Assembly: GCA_934277865.1 (NCBI GenBank) | Contig: CAKQVW010000072.1 | Location: 1-10,317 of the forward strand | Length of the DNA stretch: 10,317 nt | Direction: 5' to 3' | From: an uncultured Pseudobdellovibrionaceae bacterium | Lineage (GTDB): Bacteria > Bdellovibrionota > Bdellovibrionia > Bdellovibrionales > JAMPXM01 | In this document: positions 1 to 6,575 of the stretch, one piece after another | Layout: every line of letters starts with the position of its first letter | How positions within the stretch are numbered: the stretch's first letter is position 1 | The notes under the pieces: model-generated | What the model was told of the DNA's origin: nothing | Database searches by the model: none | Seen by the model: only the letters and a program-made list of their open reading frames with translations | Program-made: the position numbers and the translations under genes

Positions 1-394
1 GATGAATAGAGTCGGTCTTCAATGTCGAGTGTGTCTCCATGACGGAAACGGTCTTGAATTCCGTTTCTTCTCCGACCCACTTTCTTAAGTCGTCGGCATT
101 TACGTAATAATAGTTGTCGCCCTTCCCGCAGAGCCGGATGTGTTGGCCATAGAGTTCGCCTTTATTGTTCCAGCTTGCGAAGAGACTTCCAACATGTGTG
201 CCTTTGTTGTCTCGAAGTGACAGCTCGACGAGTTCCGAGTCTTGACGGTCTTCTTCGAGATCCGAAGTCGTAGTTGGGTCTTTGGAGCAGGCTGCGACAA
301 GGTGTTGCGAATACGTGGCGTGAGCCAAAGCCGGAGCCAAAATCGAAGCCAGAGTCGAAGCCAGACTTAGGAAAACGAGCAAAAGTGCCTTCAT
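1..394 (-). CDS. Small exported protein of unknown function, C-terminus cut by window edge
   Basis: The reverse strand is open from an ATG at 394-392 to the left edge: 131 codons with no stop, so the C-terminus is missing. A GAGG at 404-401 sits six bases before the ATG and supports this start. Residues 1-26 form a signal peptide: MKA, a long hydrophobic core rich in Leu-Ala, and a likely cleavage after ALAHA (or after ALA), so the product should be exported to the periplasm or beyond. The mature part has cysteines in VAACSK and RLCGKG, which could pair, and an aromatic stretch, DNYYYVNADDLRKWVGEE. I do not recognise a family and give no function. The gene is divergent from the acetyltransferase gene at 544. 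The core of its signal peptide is encoded by a degenerate 12-bp tandem repeat (323-370). Confidence 0.75.
   Translation of the reverse strand, partial: MKALLLVFLSLASTLASILAPALAHATYSQHLVAACSKDPTTTSDLEEDRQDSELVELSLRDNKGTHVGSLFASWNNKGELYGQHIRLCGKGDNYYYVNADDLRKWVGEETEFKTVSVMETHSTLKTDSIH
323..370 (-). repeat. Four degenerate 12-bp tandem units inside a signal-peptide coding region
   Basis: On the plus strand four consecutive 12-mers all begin AGCC: 323-334 AGCCAAAGCCGG, 335-346 AGCCAAAATCGA, 347-358 AGCCAGAGTCGA and 359-370 AGCCAGACTTAG. On the coding (minus) strand they read as tetrapeptides LSLA, STLA, SILA and PALA, which make up the hydrophobic core of the exported protein. Each unit keeps the reading frame, so gain or loss of a unit would only lengthen or shorten the signal peptide. 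Confidence 0.6.
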
Positions 395-410
395 AGCGAT
401 CCTCATTTCA

Positions 411-438
411 ATTTTAATGATCAACGGTTCGGTGTCAG
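411..438 (-). promoter_or_regulatory. Possible sigma70-like promoter for the left-edge exported protein
   Basis: On the minus strand CTGACA (438-433) and TAAAAT (416-411) are separated by 16 bases and each differ from the consensus hexamers at one position. The weakness is distance: transcription would start near 404, inside or just before the GAGG ribosome-binding site, leaving only about ten bases of leader. It is therefore a candidate only. Confidence 0.3.
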
Positions 439-456
439 GTCCTAACAAACATGATC

Positions 457-465
457 GGGGGGGGG
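457..465. repeat. Nine-G homopolymer in the divergent intergenic region
   Basis: Nine consecutive G residues lie in the 149-bp region between the divergent starts at 394 and 544. It is the longest homopolymer I saw in the window. Because it is not in a reading frame, any slippage would change promoter or operator spacing rather than a protein. Confidence 0.9.
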
Positions 466-543
466 CTCATGATTTCTGCTGGACTGGTGAGGTTTCACGG
501 TCGTTTGACGGGCCTATTCACTTTTGTGTGAAGACTTTTTTCT

Positions 544-1134
544 ATGGGTCGATCTATATTTGAGCCTATGCCGTCTGCGAAACACCAGTTGCATCTACGA
601 CGCCTTGAGCTTGGAGACGAACCATCCTTTCTCCGAGCGCTGGAAGATTGGTCCGAAGCCGACCGCGCGTGGTTCACATGGCACTGGGAGCCCGGTGTTG
701 CCTTTTCAGATGTCTTGCTGAGAATCGACCGCGAAGCCACGGGCAGTGGATTGCCGGAGCATCTTGTTCCGGCGACGATGTACTACGCATTTTTGGGGGA
801 TCAAATCGTTGGTCGTCTGCACCTGCGTCACCGGCTGAATCAAGCCCTCGCGGTTCGCGGTGGGCATATCGGTTATGCTGTGGCGCCGAAATTTCGAAAT
901 CAGGGTTTTGCTACAGAAATACTTCGGCAGGGTTTGTCGAAGGCGGCGGCGCTGGGGGTTTCCTCGGCCATGGTGACTTGCGCGGATGACAACATTGCGT
1001 CGTGGAAGGTCATCGAAAAGGCTGGTGGTCAACTGGAACAGGTCTTCACCGATGAGAAAAACGGTGAGGTCGTGCGAAAGTACTGGTTGAGCACAGGCGG
1101 ATTTCGCGGTGATGATAGAAATCACCATGACTAA
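544..1134 (+). CDS. GNAT-family N-acetyltransferase
   Basis: This is a 196-residue cytoplasmic protein with the GNAT fold, which transfers an acetyl group from acetyl-CoA to an amine; the substrate cannot be read from the sequence. Visible signatures are GHIGYAVAP (residues 107-115), the acetyl-CoA pyrophosphate loop R118-N-Q-G-F-A123, helix TEILRQGLSKAAALG, and CADDNIASWKVIEKAGG (146-162). The pattern of GHIGY, TCADDN and a terminal RKYW resembles the COG3981 group of predicted acetyltransferases. The length is usual for a single-domain GNAT. The start is uncertain: ATG 544 and ATG 568 are in the same frame and neither has a good ribosome-binding site; similarity to other GNATs begins around HLRRLELGD, after both. 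The last 26 bases overlap the next gene, which suggests co-transcription and translational coupling. No metabolic partner is nearby, so its role in this block is unknown. Confidence 0.85.
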   Translation: MGRSIFEPMPSAKHQLHLRRLELGDEPSFLRALEDWSEADRAWFTWHWEPGVAFSDVLLRIDREATGSGLPEHLVPATMYYAFLGDQIVGRLHLRHRLNQALAVRGGHIGYAVAPKFRNQGFATEILRQGLSKAAALGVSSAMVTCADDNIASWKVIEKAGGQLEQVFTDEKNGEVVRKYWLSTGGFRGDDRNHHD

Positions 1135-2179
1135 TTCCACTTCTGAAAAGCCTGTTTTCAATCGCTACGAAAGAATCATGATAGGCCTAGGCCTATCACT
1201 CTTGGTTTTTTTTCTTGGCTATGGCCTTGGCCAGTCGACAGCGAAACTCGACGAAGGAAACTTTGTCTATGCGGAAATCGTCGATGGAGATGCGAAGCTG
1301 GTTGGGAAAAAGATCTTTGGAAGAGACGTCTTGCCGGAGATCGCAACCGGTTTGGCCGATCTTGAGCGGGAAAAGTATCGGCTCAAACGTGCGGCGACTG
1401 AAAAGAAGCTGGCTGAGCTGTTGAGGTCGGAAAGTGATCTTGAAAAAGAGGAGTCGACCTCGGCTGAGGATACGGCCTCGCAGCAGGCGAGACTTGCCGA
1501 CTTTGCGCGTGAACGTGGAATTGATCTTGGCAAGCTCAGTGCGCAACAGCGCCGAGACCTAGAAGGCAACTACCGGATACTTGTGAAACAACTGGCCTTG
1601 CGAGATCAGACTAAAAAAGCCTTAGCTGAAGGCAAGGTTGAGTGGGGAATTTTGCCGCTTTATCATCGTGATCCGGTCGAGGTGGCGGCGGGTGTGATGG
1701 CTCCGATCGTGAGTGGAAGCGGCGATCATCGGGTCGTGGTATTTACAAACTACCACTGCCCAGTCTGCGGTTCGCTTTGGGCAAAGCTGGACGAGTTAGC
1801 AGCCAAGTCGAACGGAAAGACCTCGATCCATCTTCGTTACTTTGTGCAAGAGGGTGATGCGTGGATCGTGAAGCAAACCGCGATGGCCGGGTATTGTTTG
1901 GACGAGCAAAAAAAGCTCTCGGAGTTTCATCGCTCAATGCGGGAACGAGCTCCGGTCGACGAAGCTGATCTCCTGAAGCGGGTGAGCGAAATTCCTGGAT
2001 TTGCACAGGAGCGATTTGAAAACTGTTGGAAGGCGCGACTGACCGAGCAGAAACTCAAACGTGATGTCAAAGACGGTCAGGCGCTTGGACTTTCCGGACA
2101 AGCAATCGCGGTGGTGAACGGAATCCCCATACAGGCGCAAGAACCACTTTCGGAATATCTCATCCTGATTCGCCAGTGA
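1109..2179 (+). CDS. Membrane-anchored DsbA-like thiol-disulfide oxidoreductase with an N-terminal helical domain
   Basis: The protein has up to 356 residues. One membrane segment (about 23-42, MIGLGLSLLVFFLGYGLG) anchors it, with the rest in the periplasm. Residues about 52-175 are charged and helical, in the position where related proteins carry a SurA-N-like domain (GKKIFGRDVLPEI, then a helix rich in Lys and Glu). A thioredoxin fold follows (about 190-356) with the redox motif C217-P-V-C220 in the strand RVVVFTNYHC. C306 in FENCWKAR matches a conserved cysteine position in DsbA-like Thioredoxin_4 proteins, and C263 is extra. Oddly, the loop GLSGQAIAVVNG lacks the cis-proline usually found as GTP in this family. 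Expected role: oxidising or isomerising disulfides in exported proteins. The start is GTG 1109 (AGGCGG at 1095-1100), ATG 1112 or ATG 1127; all lie inside the acetyltransferase gene. The downstream fibre has four cysteines that could be substrates (inference). Confidence 0.85.
   Translation: MMIEITMTNSTSEKPVFNRYERIMIGLGLSLLVFFLGYGLGQSTAKLDEGNFVYAEIVDGDAKLVGKKIFGRDVLPEIATGLADLEREKYRLKRAATEKKLAELLRSESDLEKEESTSAEDTASQQARLADFARERGIDLGKLSAQQRRDLEGNYRILVKQLALRDQTKKALAEGKVEWGILPLYHRDPVEVAAGVMAPIVSGSGDHRVVVFTNYHCPVCGSLWAKLDELAAKSNGKTSIHLRYFVQEGDAWIVKQTAMAGYCLDEQKKLSEFHRSMRERAPVDEADLLKRVSEIPGFAQERFENCWKARLTEQKLKRDVKDGQALGLSGQAIAVVNGIPIQAQEPLSEYLILIRQ
1179..1198. repeat. Perfect 20-bp palindrome in the start region of the DsbA-like gene
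   Basis: TGATAGGCCTAGGCCTATCA reads identically on both strands, with no spacer. It lies in codons for the membrane anchor (ATG ATA GGC CTA GGC CTA TCA). As RNA it could fold back only after opening its centre; as DNA it has the symmetry of a dimeric protein's binding site. Some symmetry comes from the repeated GGCCTA (Gly-Leu) codons. Confidence 0.8.
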
Positions 2180-2265
2180 GGTCCGCGGCGCTTCGTATTG
2201 AAACGCCTTGCAAAAACTCTCAAGCGAAGCTCATTGTTTAGGCGATTTGCGACGATAAAGAAGGC

Positions 2266-2586
2266 GTGAGAATTGTTACAGATCCACAACAATCCTTCTC
2301 CAGCTTCTTGCGAAAGGTCGGCCTTTTGGCTGCAGCCTTGATGCTTTCCGGCTGTGGCCAGCAGTTGGAAGAATGGGTTCGTAACGCTCGGCCACTCAAT
2401 GGAATTCCGCAAAAGTTTGATGGGCAGTCCAGCGTTAAGATTTCACCGGGAACTGCACACTCCACGAGTCACGATGGTAGCATTTCCGTTCGTTCGCACA
2501 TCACGATCATGGACCGTAAGCTTATCGGCGGAGATGTGTCTGCAACTGTTTCGATGGGCCAAACCCGAACAGGGGTGACTCAGTGA
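2266..2586 (+). CDS. Small lipoprotein encoded just before, and overlapping, the fibre gene
   Basis: This is a 106-residue precursor with a type II (lipoprotein) signal: RK at 16-17, core VGLLAAALM and lipobox L27-S-G-C30. The mature protein has about 77 residues and starts C-G-Q-Q; with no Asp after the Cys, classical Lol rules predict outer-membrane sorting. The body is rich in Ser, Thr and Gly (KISPGTAHSTSHDG, GGDVSATVSMGQTR), consistent with beta structure. I do not recognise a family. The start is GTG 2266: an in-frame TAG at 2239-2241 closes the frame upstream, no ATG precedes the signal core, and AAAGAAGG sits directly before it (spacing is very short). TTG 2308 would give a neater 16-residue signal but has no ribosome-binding site. 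The stop overlaps the fibre start as GTGA, so the two are coupled. It may anchor or position the fibre at the outer membrane (inference). Confidence 0.75.
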   Translation: MRIVTDPQQSFSSFLRKVGLLAAALMLSGCGQQLEEWVRNARPLNGIPQKFDGQSSVKISPGTAHSTSHDGSISVRSHITIMDRKLIGGDVSATVSMGQTRTGVTQ

Positions 2587-4184
2587 GACAGGCATTGCTG
2601 GTATTGGCGCTCATGTTGATGTCGTCGGTTGCGTCCGCAGGAGACGTGCCGCAATCGTTCACTTTGGACGGTCGTCTGTTTTCCAATCCCGAGGGAACAA
2701 CGCCACTGACAGATGCTTCGTTGGGAATGAGAATTCAGATTCTCGATGAAGACAAAACTTGTGTGTTGTACGAAGAGAAACAGACGCTGAGCACGTTGGC
2801 GTCACAGGGGTATTTCACTGTTCAGGTTGGTTCGCTGCCGGGTTCAACCAAACGAACGGTGCTGGGTGACTCCGGTCGAACCATGTCGGAAGTTTTTTCG
2901 AACTTGATGCCGATTTCGGGAAAAGCGGTCGCCGATGGGATTCCTTGCGTCGTTCCAGCGGTTGCCGCGAAGCGCCGATACGTTCGCTTGATCATCTCGC
3001 CATCCTATATGGGTGGCGCCGAGAGAACGCTTTCGCCAGATTTGACGATTGATTCGGTTCCCAACGCGGTGGTTGCCGAACGAGCGGAGTCTCTGCAAGG
3101 GGTTCGCAGCGATCAGCTGCTAAAGGTAAATCAAGCTGGCGGTAATGTTTTGACCCAACAAAATCTTGAGAGCCTGTTTGCGTCGACCACGAGATTCAAT
3201 GCTGTGACGGCACTCGCGGACGGAACAAGTGCGATGTATATGCGATCAAATTCGACCACTGGTGCACAGCTCCCGCGGATCACTGGGGCTCCGGCTACAA
3301 CGCCACCTCAAGGGGCTATATGGTTTGACCAGGCCGACGAACGTATCAAGTTTCAAACCAACGGTGGTCCGGTGACGTTGACTACGGGTGGCTCCGCGAT
3401 TTCGGCCTTGACCGGGGATGTCTCGGCTTCCGGAAATGGAACCGTCACGGCGACGGTGAATTCCGTGGGTGGATCGACGGCGGCCAATGTCCATACGGCC
3501 ACCGAGCTTGCCAATAACTCGACAGATCTCAACACCGCGTCCACGATTGTTCGACGAAATGCGGGAGGCTCGTTTGCTGCGAGCTTCGTTCTGCTAAACG
3601 AGAGTCGACTCAAAGACAGTGGCGCCAACTATGTCAGTCTGCGCTCGCCAGCATCCGTGACAAGTTACGCGATCACATTTCCAGCAGCAGTTGGTGGTGT
3701 AGGTCAGACACTCGTCACGAGTGATAGTGCCGGAACGATGACGTGGGTGACGCCTCTGAGTGCTCCTACAAGTACGCCAGGACGGGTTCCGAAGTTTGCG
3801 ACCGCAAGCACTTTAGCGGACTCTTTGATTAGCGATGACGGCAATCAGGTTGTGGTGGCGGGGAACGTTGTGAGTACACCCAACGTGGTGACAGGCGACA
3901 CGGTCGACCTTCGCACTTCGAACACACATGTTCTTTCGAATATCGGTGGAACGACAATCCGATTGCAAAATCCCACACATGGTGGCCTGTACAACATCGT
4001 CGTTGCCGACACCGCCCCACGAACCTACACGTTTGATGGTTGTACCACTAGCTATTACAAACCGGCGCGTGGTCCGACCACGGTAGACACACACACCGTC
4101 TACGGTGTTTTGTTTGTCAGCGCCGGTGGTGGAAACTGGAACTGCTATATCACCTGGTCGACGGGATTTGCTCAGGGCCCGTAG
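2583..4184 (+). CDS. Exported tail-fibre-like adhesin, MAT (mosaic adhesive trimer) type
   Basis: The protein has 533 residues with a signal peptide (1-19, cleaved near SSVASAG). Domain 1 (about 22-180) has QSFTLDGRLFSN, cysteines C60 and C122, GYFTVQVGS, RYVRLIIS and SPDLTIDSVPNAVVAE; I recognise this as the N-terminal domain common to Bdellovibrio fibre proteins. Residues about 200-270 form a small shaft unit (GAPATTPPQGAIWFD, IKFQTNGGPVTL). Next comes a tail-fibre repeat, ALTGDVSASGNGTVTATVNSVGGS to TASTIVRRNAGGSF (275-331), then LKDSGANYVSLRSP, GRVPKFATASTLADSLISDDG, and a tip (about 430-533) with C487 and C521 in DGCTTSYYKPA and WNCYITWSTGF. Known proteins of this type form trimers and bind surface glycans of prey or hosts; the ligand here is unknown. 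There is no C-terminal self-cleaving chaperone domain. Start GTG 2583 follows AGGGG at 2571-2575. It is coupled to the lipoprotein gene. Confidence 0.85.
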   Translation: MRQALLVLALMLMSSVASAGDVPQSFTLDGRLFSNPEGTTPLTDASLGMRIQILDEDKTCVLYEEKQTLSTLASQGYFTVQVGSLPGSTKRTVLGDSGRTMSEVFSNLMPISGKAVADGIPCVVPAVAAKRRYVRLIISPSYMGGAERTLSPDLTIDSVPNAVVAERAESLQGVRSDQLLKVNQAGGNVLTQQNLESLFASTTRFNAVTALADGTSAMYMRSNSTTGAQLPRITGAPATTPPQGAIWFDQADERIKFQTNGGPVTLTTGGSAISALTGDVSASGNGTVTATVNSVGGSTAANVHTATELANNSTDLNTASTIVRRNAGGSFAASFVLLNESRLKDSGANYVSLRSPASVTSYAITFPAAVGGVGQTLVTSDSAGTMTWVTPLSAPTSTPGRVPKFATASTLADSLISDDGNQVVVAGNVVSTPNVVTGDTVDLRTSNTHVLSNIGGTTIRLQNPTHGGLYNIVVADTAPRTYTFDGCTTSYYKPARGPTTVDTHTVYGVLFVSAGGGNWNCYITWSTGFAQGP

Positions 4185-4194
4185 GTCCTGTTTT
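4173..4194 (+). terminator. Possible intrinsic terminator containing the fibre gene's stop codon
   Basis: CAGGGCC (4173-4179), loop CGTA, then GGTCCTG (4184-4190), followed by TTTT (4191-4194). As RNA the seven pairs include one G-U. The stop codon TAG (4182-4184) spans the loop and the first base of the right arm. The T run is short, so termination may be partial, allowing read-through to the FecR gene. Confidence 0.4.
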
Positions 4195-4294
4195 GCCGAC
4201 TATTCTAATTTGTCCCTTATCGTAAAGTCTCGACCATCGTCCAAGCTTGGCGGCGCGAATTAAGGCAAAATAGCTAGCGTTCCGATATGAGACT

Positions 4295-6535
4295 GTGGTC
4301 AAGGATGACTTAGACTTTTCAGATTTTGACGAGGTCGAACCGACGGTCATTGGTGTGCCCAGTGGTCCAAGTGAACCTCCACCAGAAGACAGCCGCAGTC
4401 GCCGCGACTTGGTTCGCGAGTGGCTGTGGAAGCATCGGTATGCGGCTGCGGTCGCCGTGCTTGTGGCTGTCATGTTAATGATCGAGCTTGCAGCTCAGTT
4501 TCGCGCTGGTCAGTTTTCTATCCCTTTCATCGCGGAATCAGAAAGTGTCGCCAAGGTCGTTGCCATCAATGGAGACACGCGCTACCAGCCGCTTGCGGAA
4601 GAGGATTGGTACAAAGCGAAAATCGCCGCCGACATTTTCTCAGGTGATGCGCTGTATTCCGGAAAAAGGTCCGACGCGGTAGTGGAAATGGGTTCGGGTG
4701 GTCAGATAGCGATGGGCGAAGAGACCCTCGTCGTGTTTGACAGTCGAGATGGCGTCACGGTGCCTGATGTGACGAGAGGAAATGCTCGCCTCCGCATCAC
4801 GGGAGATATGCGAATCTCGATTTCTGGCAACAGTGCGGTGTTCTCGGCTGGTGATGGTGCGGAGGTTCTCGTCACCGTCGAAGAGGGACGCAAAGGGAAA
4901 ATTCATGTTCTCAGTGGCGCCCCGCGGATTCAGACACGCGGTCAGAGTGATCGTGTCGTTCAGTCCGGATCTTCGTTTGTCATGGATCTCTTTCAGTCCT
5001 TGGCGTCGAGAAAAACGGTTCGGCCACCAGTCGACCTGGTGCCGGACGAAGCAGCACCAGATCAATCCACTGACCTCTTGCCAGTCGCTTCGAAGCCAGA
5101 AGCTGTGCCGTTGCCATTGCCGGCTGAGCAGCTGACCACGATCGCCCACACGCTAACGCACACGGATCTCTATGAAAAGGTCACGGAGATTCAGCTAAAG
5201 GCTAAACCAAAATCTCTTGAAGTTCGTGCGACCGGGTTGTTGCGTTGGACCGGCGGGTCGGGCGTCTTGACATTTATTCAGATCGCGAAAGTCGATAGCA
5301 AAACTGGCGAGCCCAACTTTGAACAGCCGTGGCTGGAAAAACAGGCGAGTGGACAAGACTTGCGTGTCGATTCTTGGCGTGTCGGGCGCAGCGCTTGGCG
5401 CGTTTCTCAGGACGGGAAGACGTGGTCGCATCCTGCGACTGTCGATGTGATTCCGCGCTTCGCTGTCGGGCGCGAGCCCATTGTCGTGTTTGAAGCAAGT
5501 AAGGTGGCTTTGCCAGATGCCGTTGTACCCCTTCGTATGAAAGATTCGTCCGGTCGAAAAATGATGGGCTGGATCATTGAGGGAAGTCGCCAGCAAGATT
5601 TCAATAAGTCGATCCTCGTCTGGGCCGATTCCGACAAGATCCTAATCCCGCTCTCAAAGACCGGTCGGTATTATTTCCGTGTGCGCTCGGTGGATGAACA
5701 AGGCGAACTTTCGATATTCTCTGTCGCTCAACATGTCGATGTCGAAGCCGCACCCAAAAAAGTCGCACCACCCAAGCCAGTGCCTTTACGACTGGCGAAA
5801 AACTCTAAGGAAAAAGCGCCGTCCGAGCAGCCGCCCAAAGTGGCTCCGCGTGAGGTTGCCAATGTCGAAAGCTCGTCCAAGGTTTCGACGACTCTTGATC
5901 GTCGACGCCTGGATCCACCATTTCGACGTGCGGGCCCATGGAGTGTGTCGCTACTTGGCGGCATGAGCTCGGTGATCTCGGGTGTGAAGGTGGACACCGG
6001 CGAAGTGAATCCTGCTGTCGACATCCTGGGCTTTGTTGGATCGTACTTTGATGGCGTCTATGAAGGACAGCTTGATTTCCGGACTCGGTTGGGAGTACTC
6101 ACGGCATCGAGTGCGCCGGACATCACGCGATTGGATTTGCGACTCGGTCGCTGGTGGACTCTTGGAGCAAGGCCGCTTGGTATAAAAACGCGTATTGGTA
6201 TAGTGAGCGGATTTGAGAACTATTCGAACAAGTCGGGACGTGGCGCGTTTGCACCGTTTTACGATATCGCAAAACTTGGCCTAGGATTGGGCATCGAGTT
6301 GACGCCGCGTCTGCAGACGGGAGGCTCGTTTCTTTACGGCACCTGGATCAATTCGGATCGTCTGACGGAGTTCGATGGCTACATCGCCTATGACTTCGAT
6401 GAGAGTCTCAATTTGGGATTTGGCTATCGAGTCGGGCTATTTGAGGCGGGATCAAGCGAAACGAGTCCAAATCGGCAATTGCCCTATCGAGAAGCCTCGG
6501 GAGAGGCCTATTCTCGTCTAAAAATCTCGTTCTGA
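4295..6535 (+). CDS. FecR-domain protein with cytoplasmic tail, membrane segment and C-terminal beta-barrel-like region
   Basis: The protein has 746 residues. Residues 1-48 form a soluble tail, acidic at first (DDLDFSDFDEVEPTVIG) then basic (RSRRD, WKHRY) next to a membrane segment at about 49-66, which predicts a cytoplasmic N-terminus. Residues about 85-200 fit a FecR domain: VAKVVAINGDTRYQ, DIFSGDALYSG, AVVEMGSGGQIAMGEETLVVF and ARLRITGDMRISISG. Two Ig/FN3-like segments follow (about 295-385 and 395-485, the second ending GRYYFRVRSVDEQGELS), then a Pro/Lys linker (486-545). Residues 546-746 alternate in short strands (GPWSVSLLGGMSSV, LGLGLGIELTPRLQTGGSFLYG, LNLGFGYRVGLFEAG) and end in RLKISF, a terminal Phe as in outer-membrane barrels. 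Such a protein would span both membranes. Start GTG 4295 is forced: the frame is closed by TAG at 4271-4273 and the next Met is residue 60. The kinase gene follows after 40 bases. The ligand is unknown. Confidence 0.8.
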   Translation: MVKDDLDFSDFDEVEPTVIGVPSGPSEPPPEDSRSRRDLVREWLWKHRYAAAVAVLVAVMLMIELAAQFRAGQFSIPFIAESESVAKVVAINGDTRYQPLAEEDWYKAKIAADIFSGDALYSGKRSDAVVEMGSGGQIAMGEETLVVFDSRDGVTVPDVTRGNARLRITGDMRISISGNSAVFSAGDGAEVLVTVEEGRKGKIHVLSGAPRIQTRGQSDRVVQSGSSFVMDLFQSLASRKTVRPPVDLVPDEAAPDQSTDLLPVASKPEAVPLPLPAEQLTTIAHTLTHTDLYEKVTEIQLKAKPKSLEVRATGLLRWTGGSGVLTFIQIAKVDSKTGEPNFEQPWLEKQASGQDLRVDSWRVGRSAWRVSQDGKTWSHPATVDVIPRFAVGREPIVVFEASKVALPDAVVPLRMKDSSGRKMMGWIIEGSRQQDFNKSILVWADSDKILIPLSKTGRYYFRVRSVDEQGELSIFSVAQHVDVEAAPKKVAPPKPVPLRLAKNSKEKAPSEQPPKVAPREVANVESSSKVSTTLDRRRLDPPFRRAGPWSVSLLGGMSSVISGVKVDTGEVNPAVDILGFVGSYFDGVYEGQLDFRTRLGVLTASSAPDITRLDLRLGRWWTLGARPLGIKTRIGIVSGFENYSNKSGRGAFAPFYDIAKLGLGLGIELTPRLQTGGSFLYGTWINSDRLTEFDGYIAYDFDESLNLGFGYRVGLFEAGSSETSPNRQLPYREASGEAYSRLKISF

Positions 6536-6575
6536 GTCTCCGAGTTTTGGCGTGTTTTGTCGATAAGTAGTTGTC

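Noticed and set aside
505..560. Promoter for the acetyltransferase gene using TTGACG (505-510) or TATATT (555-560)
   Set aside because: TTGACG has no acceptable -10 hexamer at 16-18 bases, and TATATT has no -35 partner.
706..1161. Long minus-strand open frame opposite the acetyltransferase gene
   Set aside because: The plus-strand GNAT motifs cover the same bases; the minus frame shows no signal peptide, domain or ribosome-binding site.
2187..2207. Hairpin GGCGCTTC / GAAACGCC after the DsbA-like gene
   Set aside because: One internal mismatch and no T run; too weak to call a terminator within the 86-bp gap.
2583..4184. Prophage remnant, because of tail-fibre similarity
   Set aside because: The protein has a signal peptide and a Bdellovibrio-type base domain, and no other phage gene is present; a cellular adhesin explains it better.
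4640..5149. Minus-strand frame of 169 codons inside the FecR gene
   Set aside because: It lies wholly antisense to clear FecR-domain coding sequence and its product is basic and low-information, as expected for an antisense shadow.
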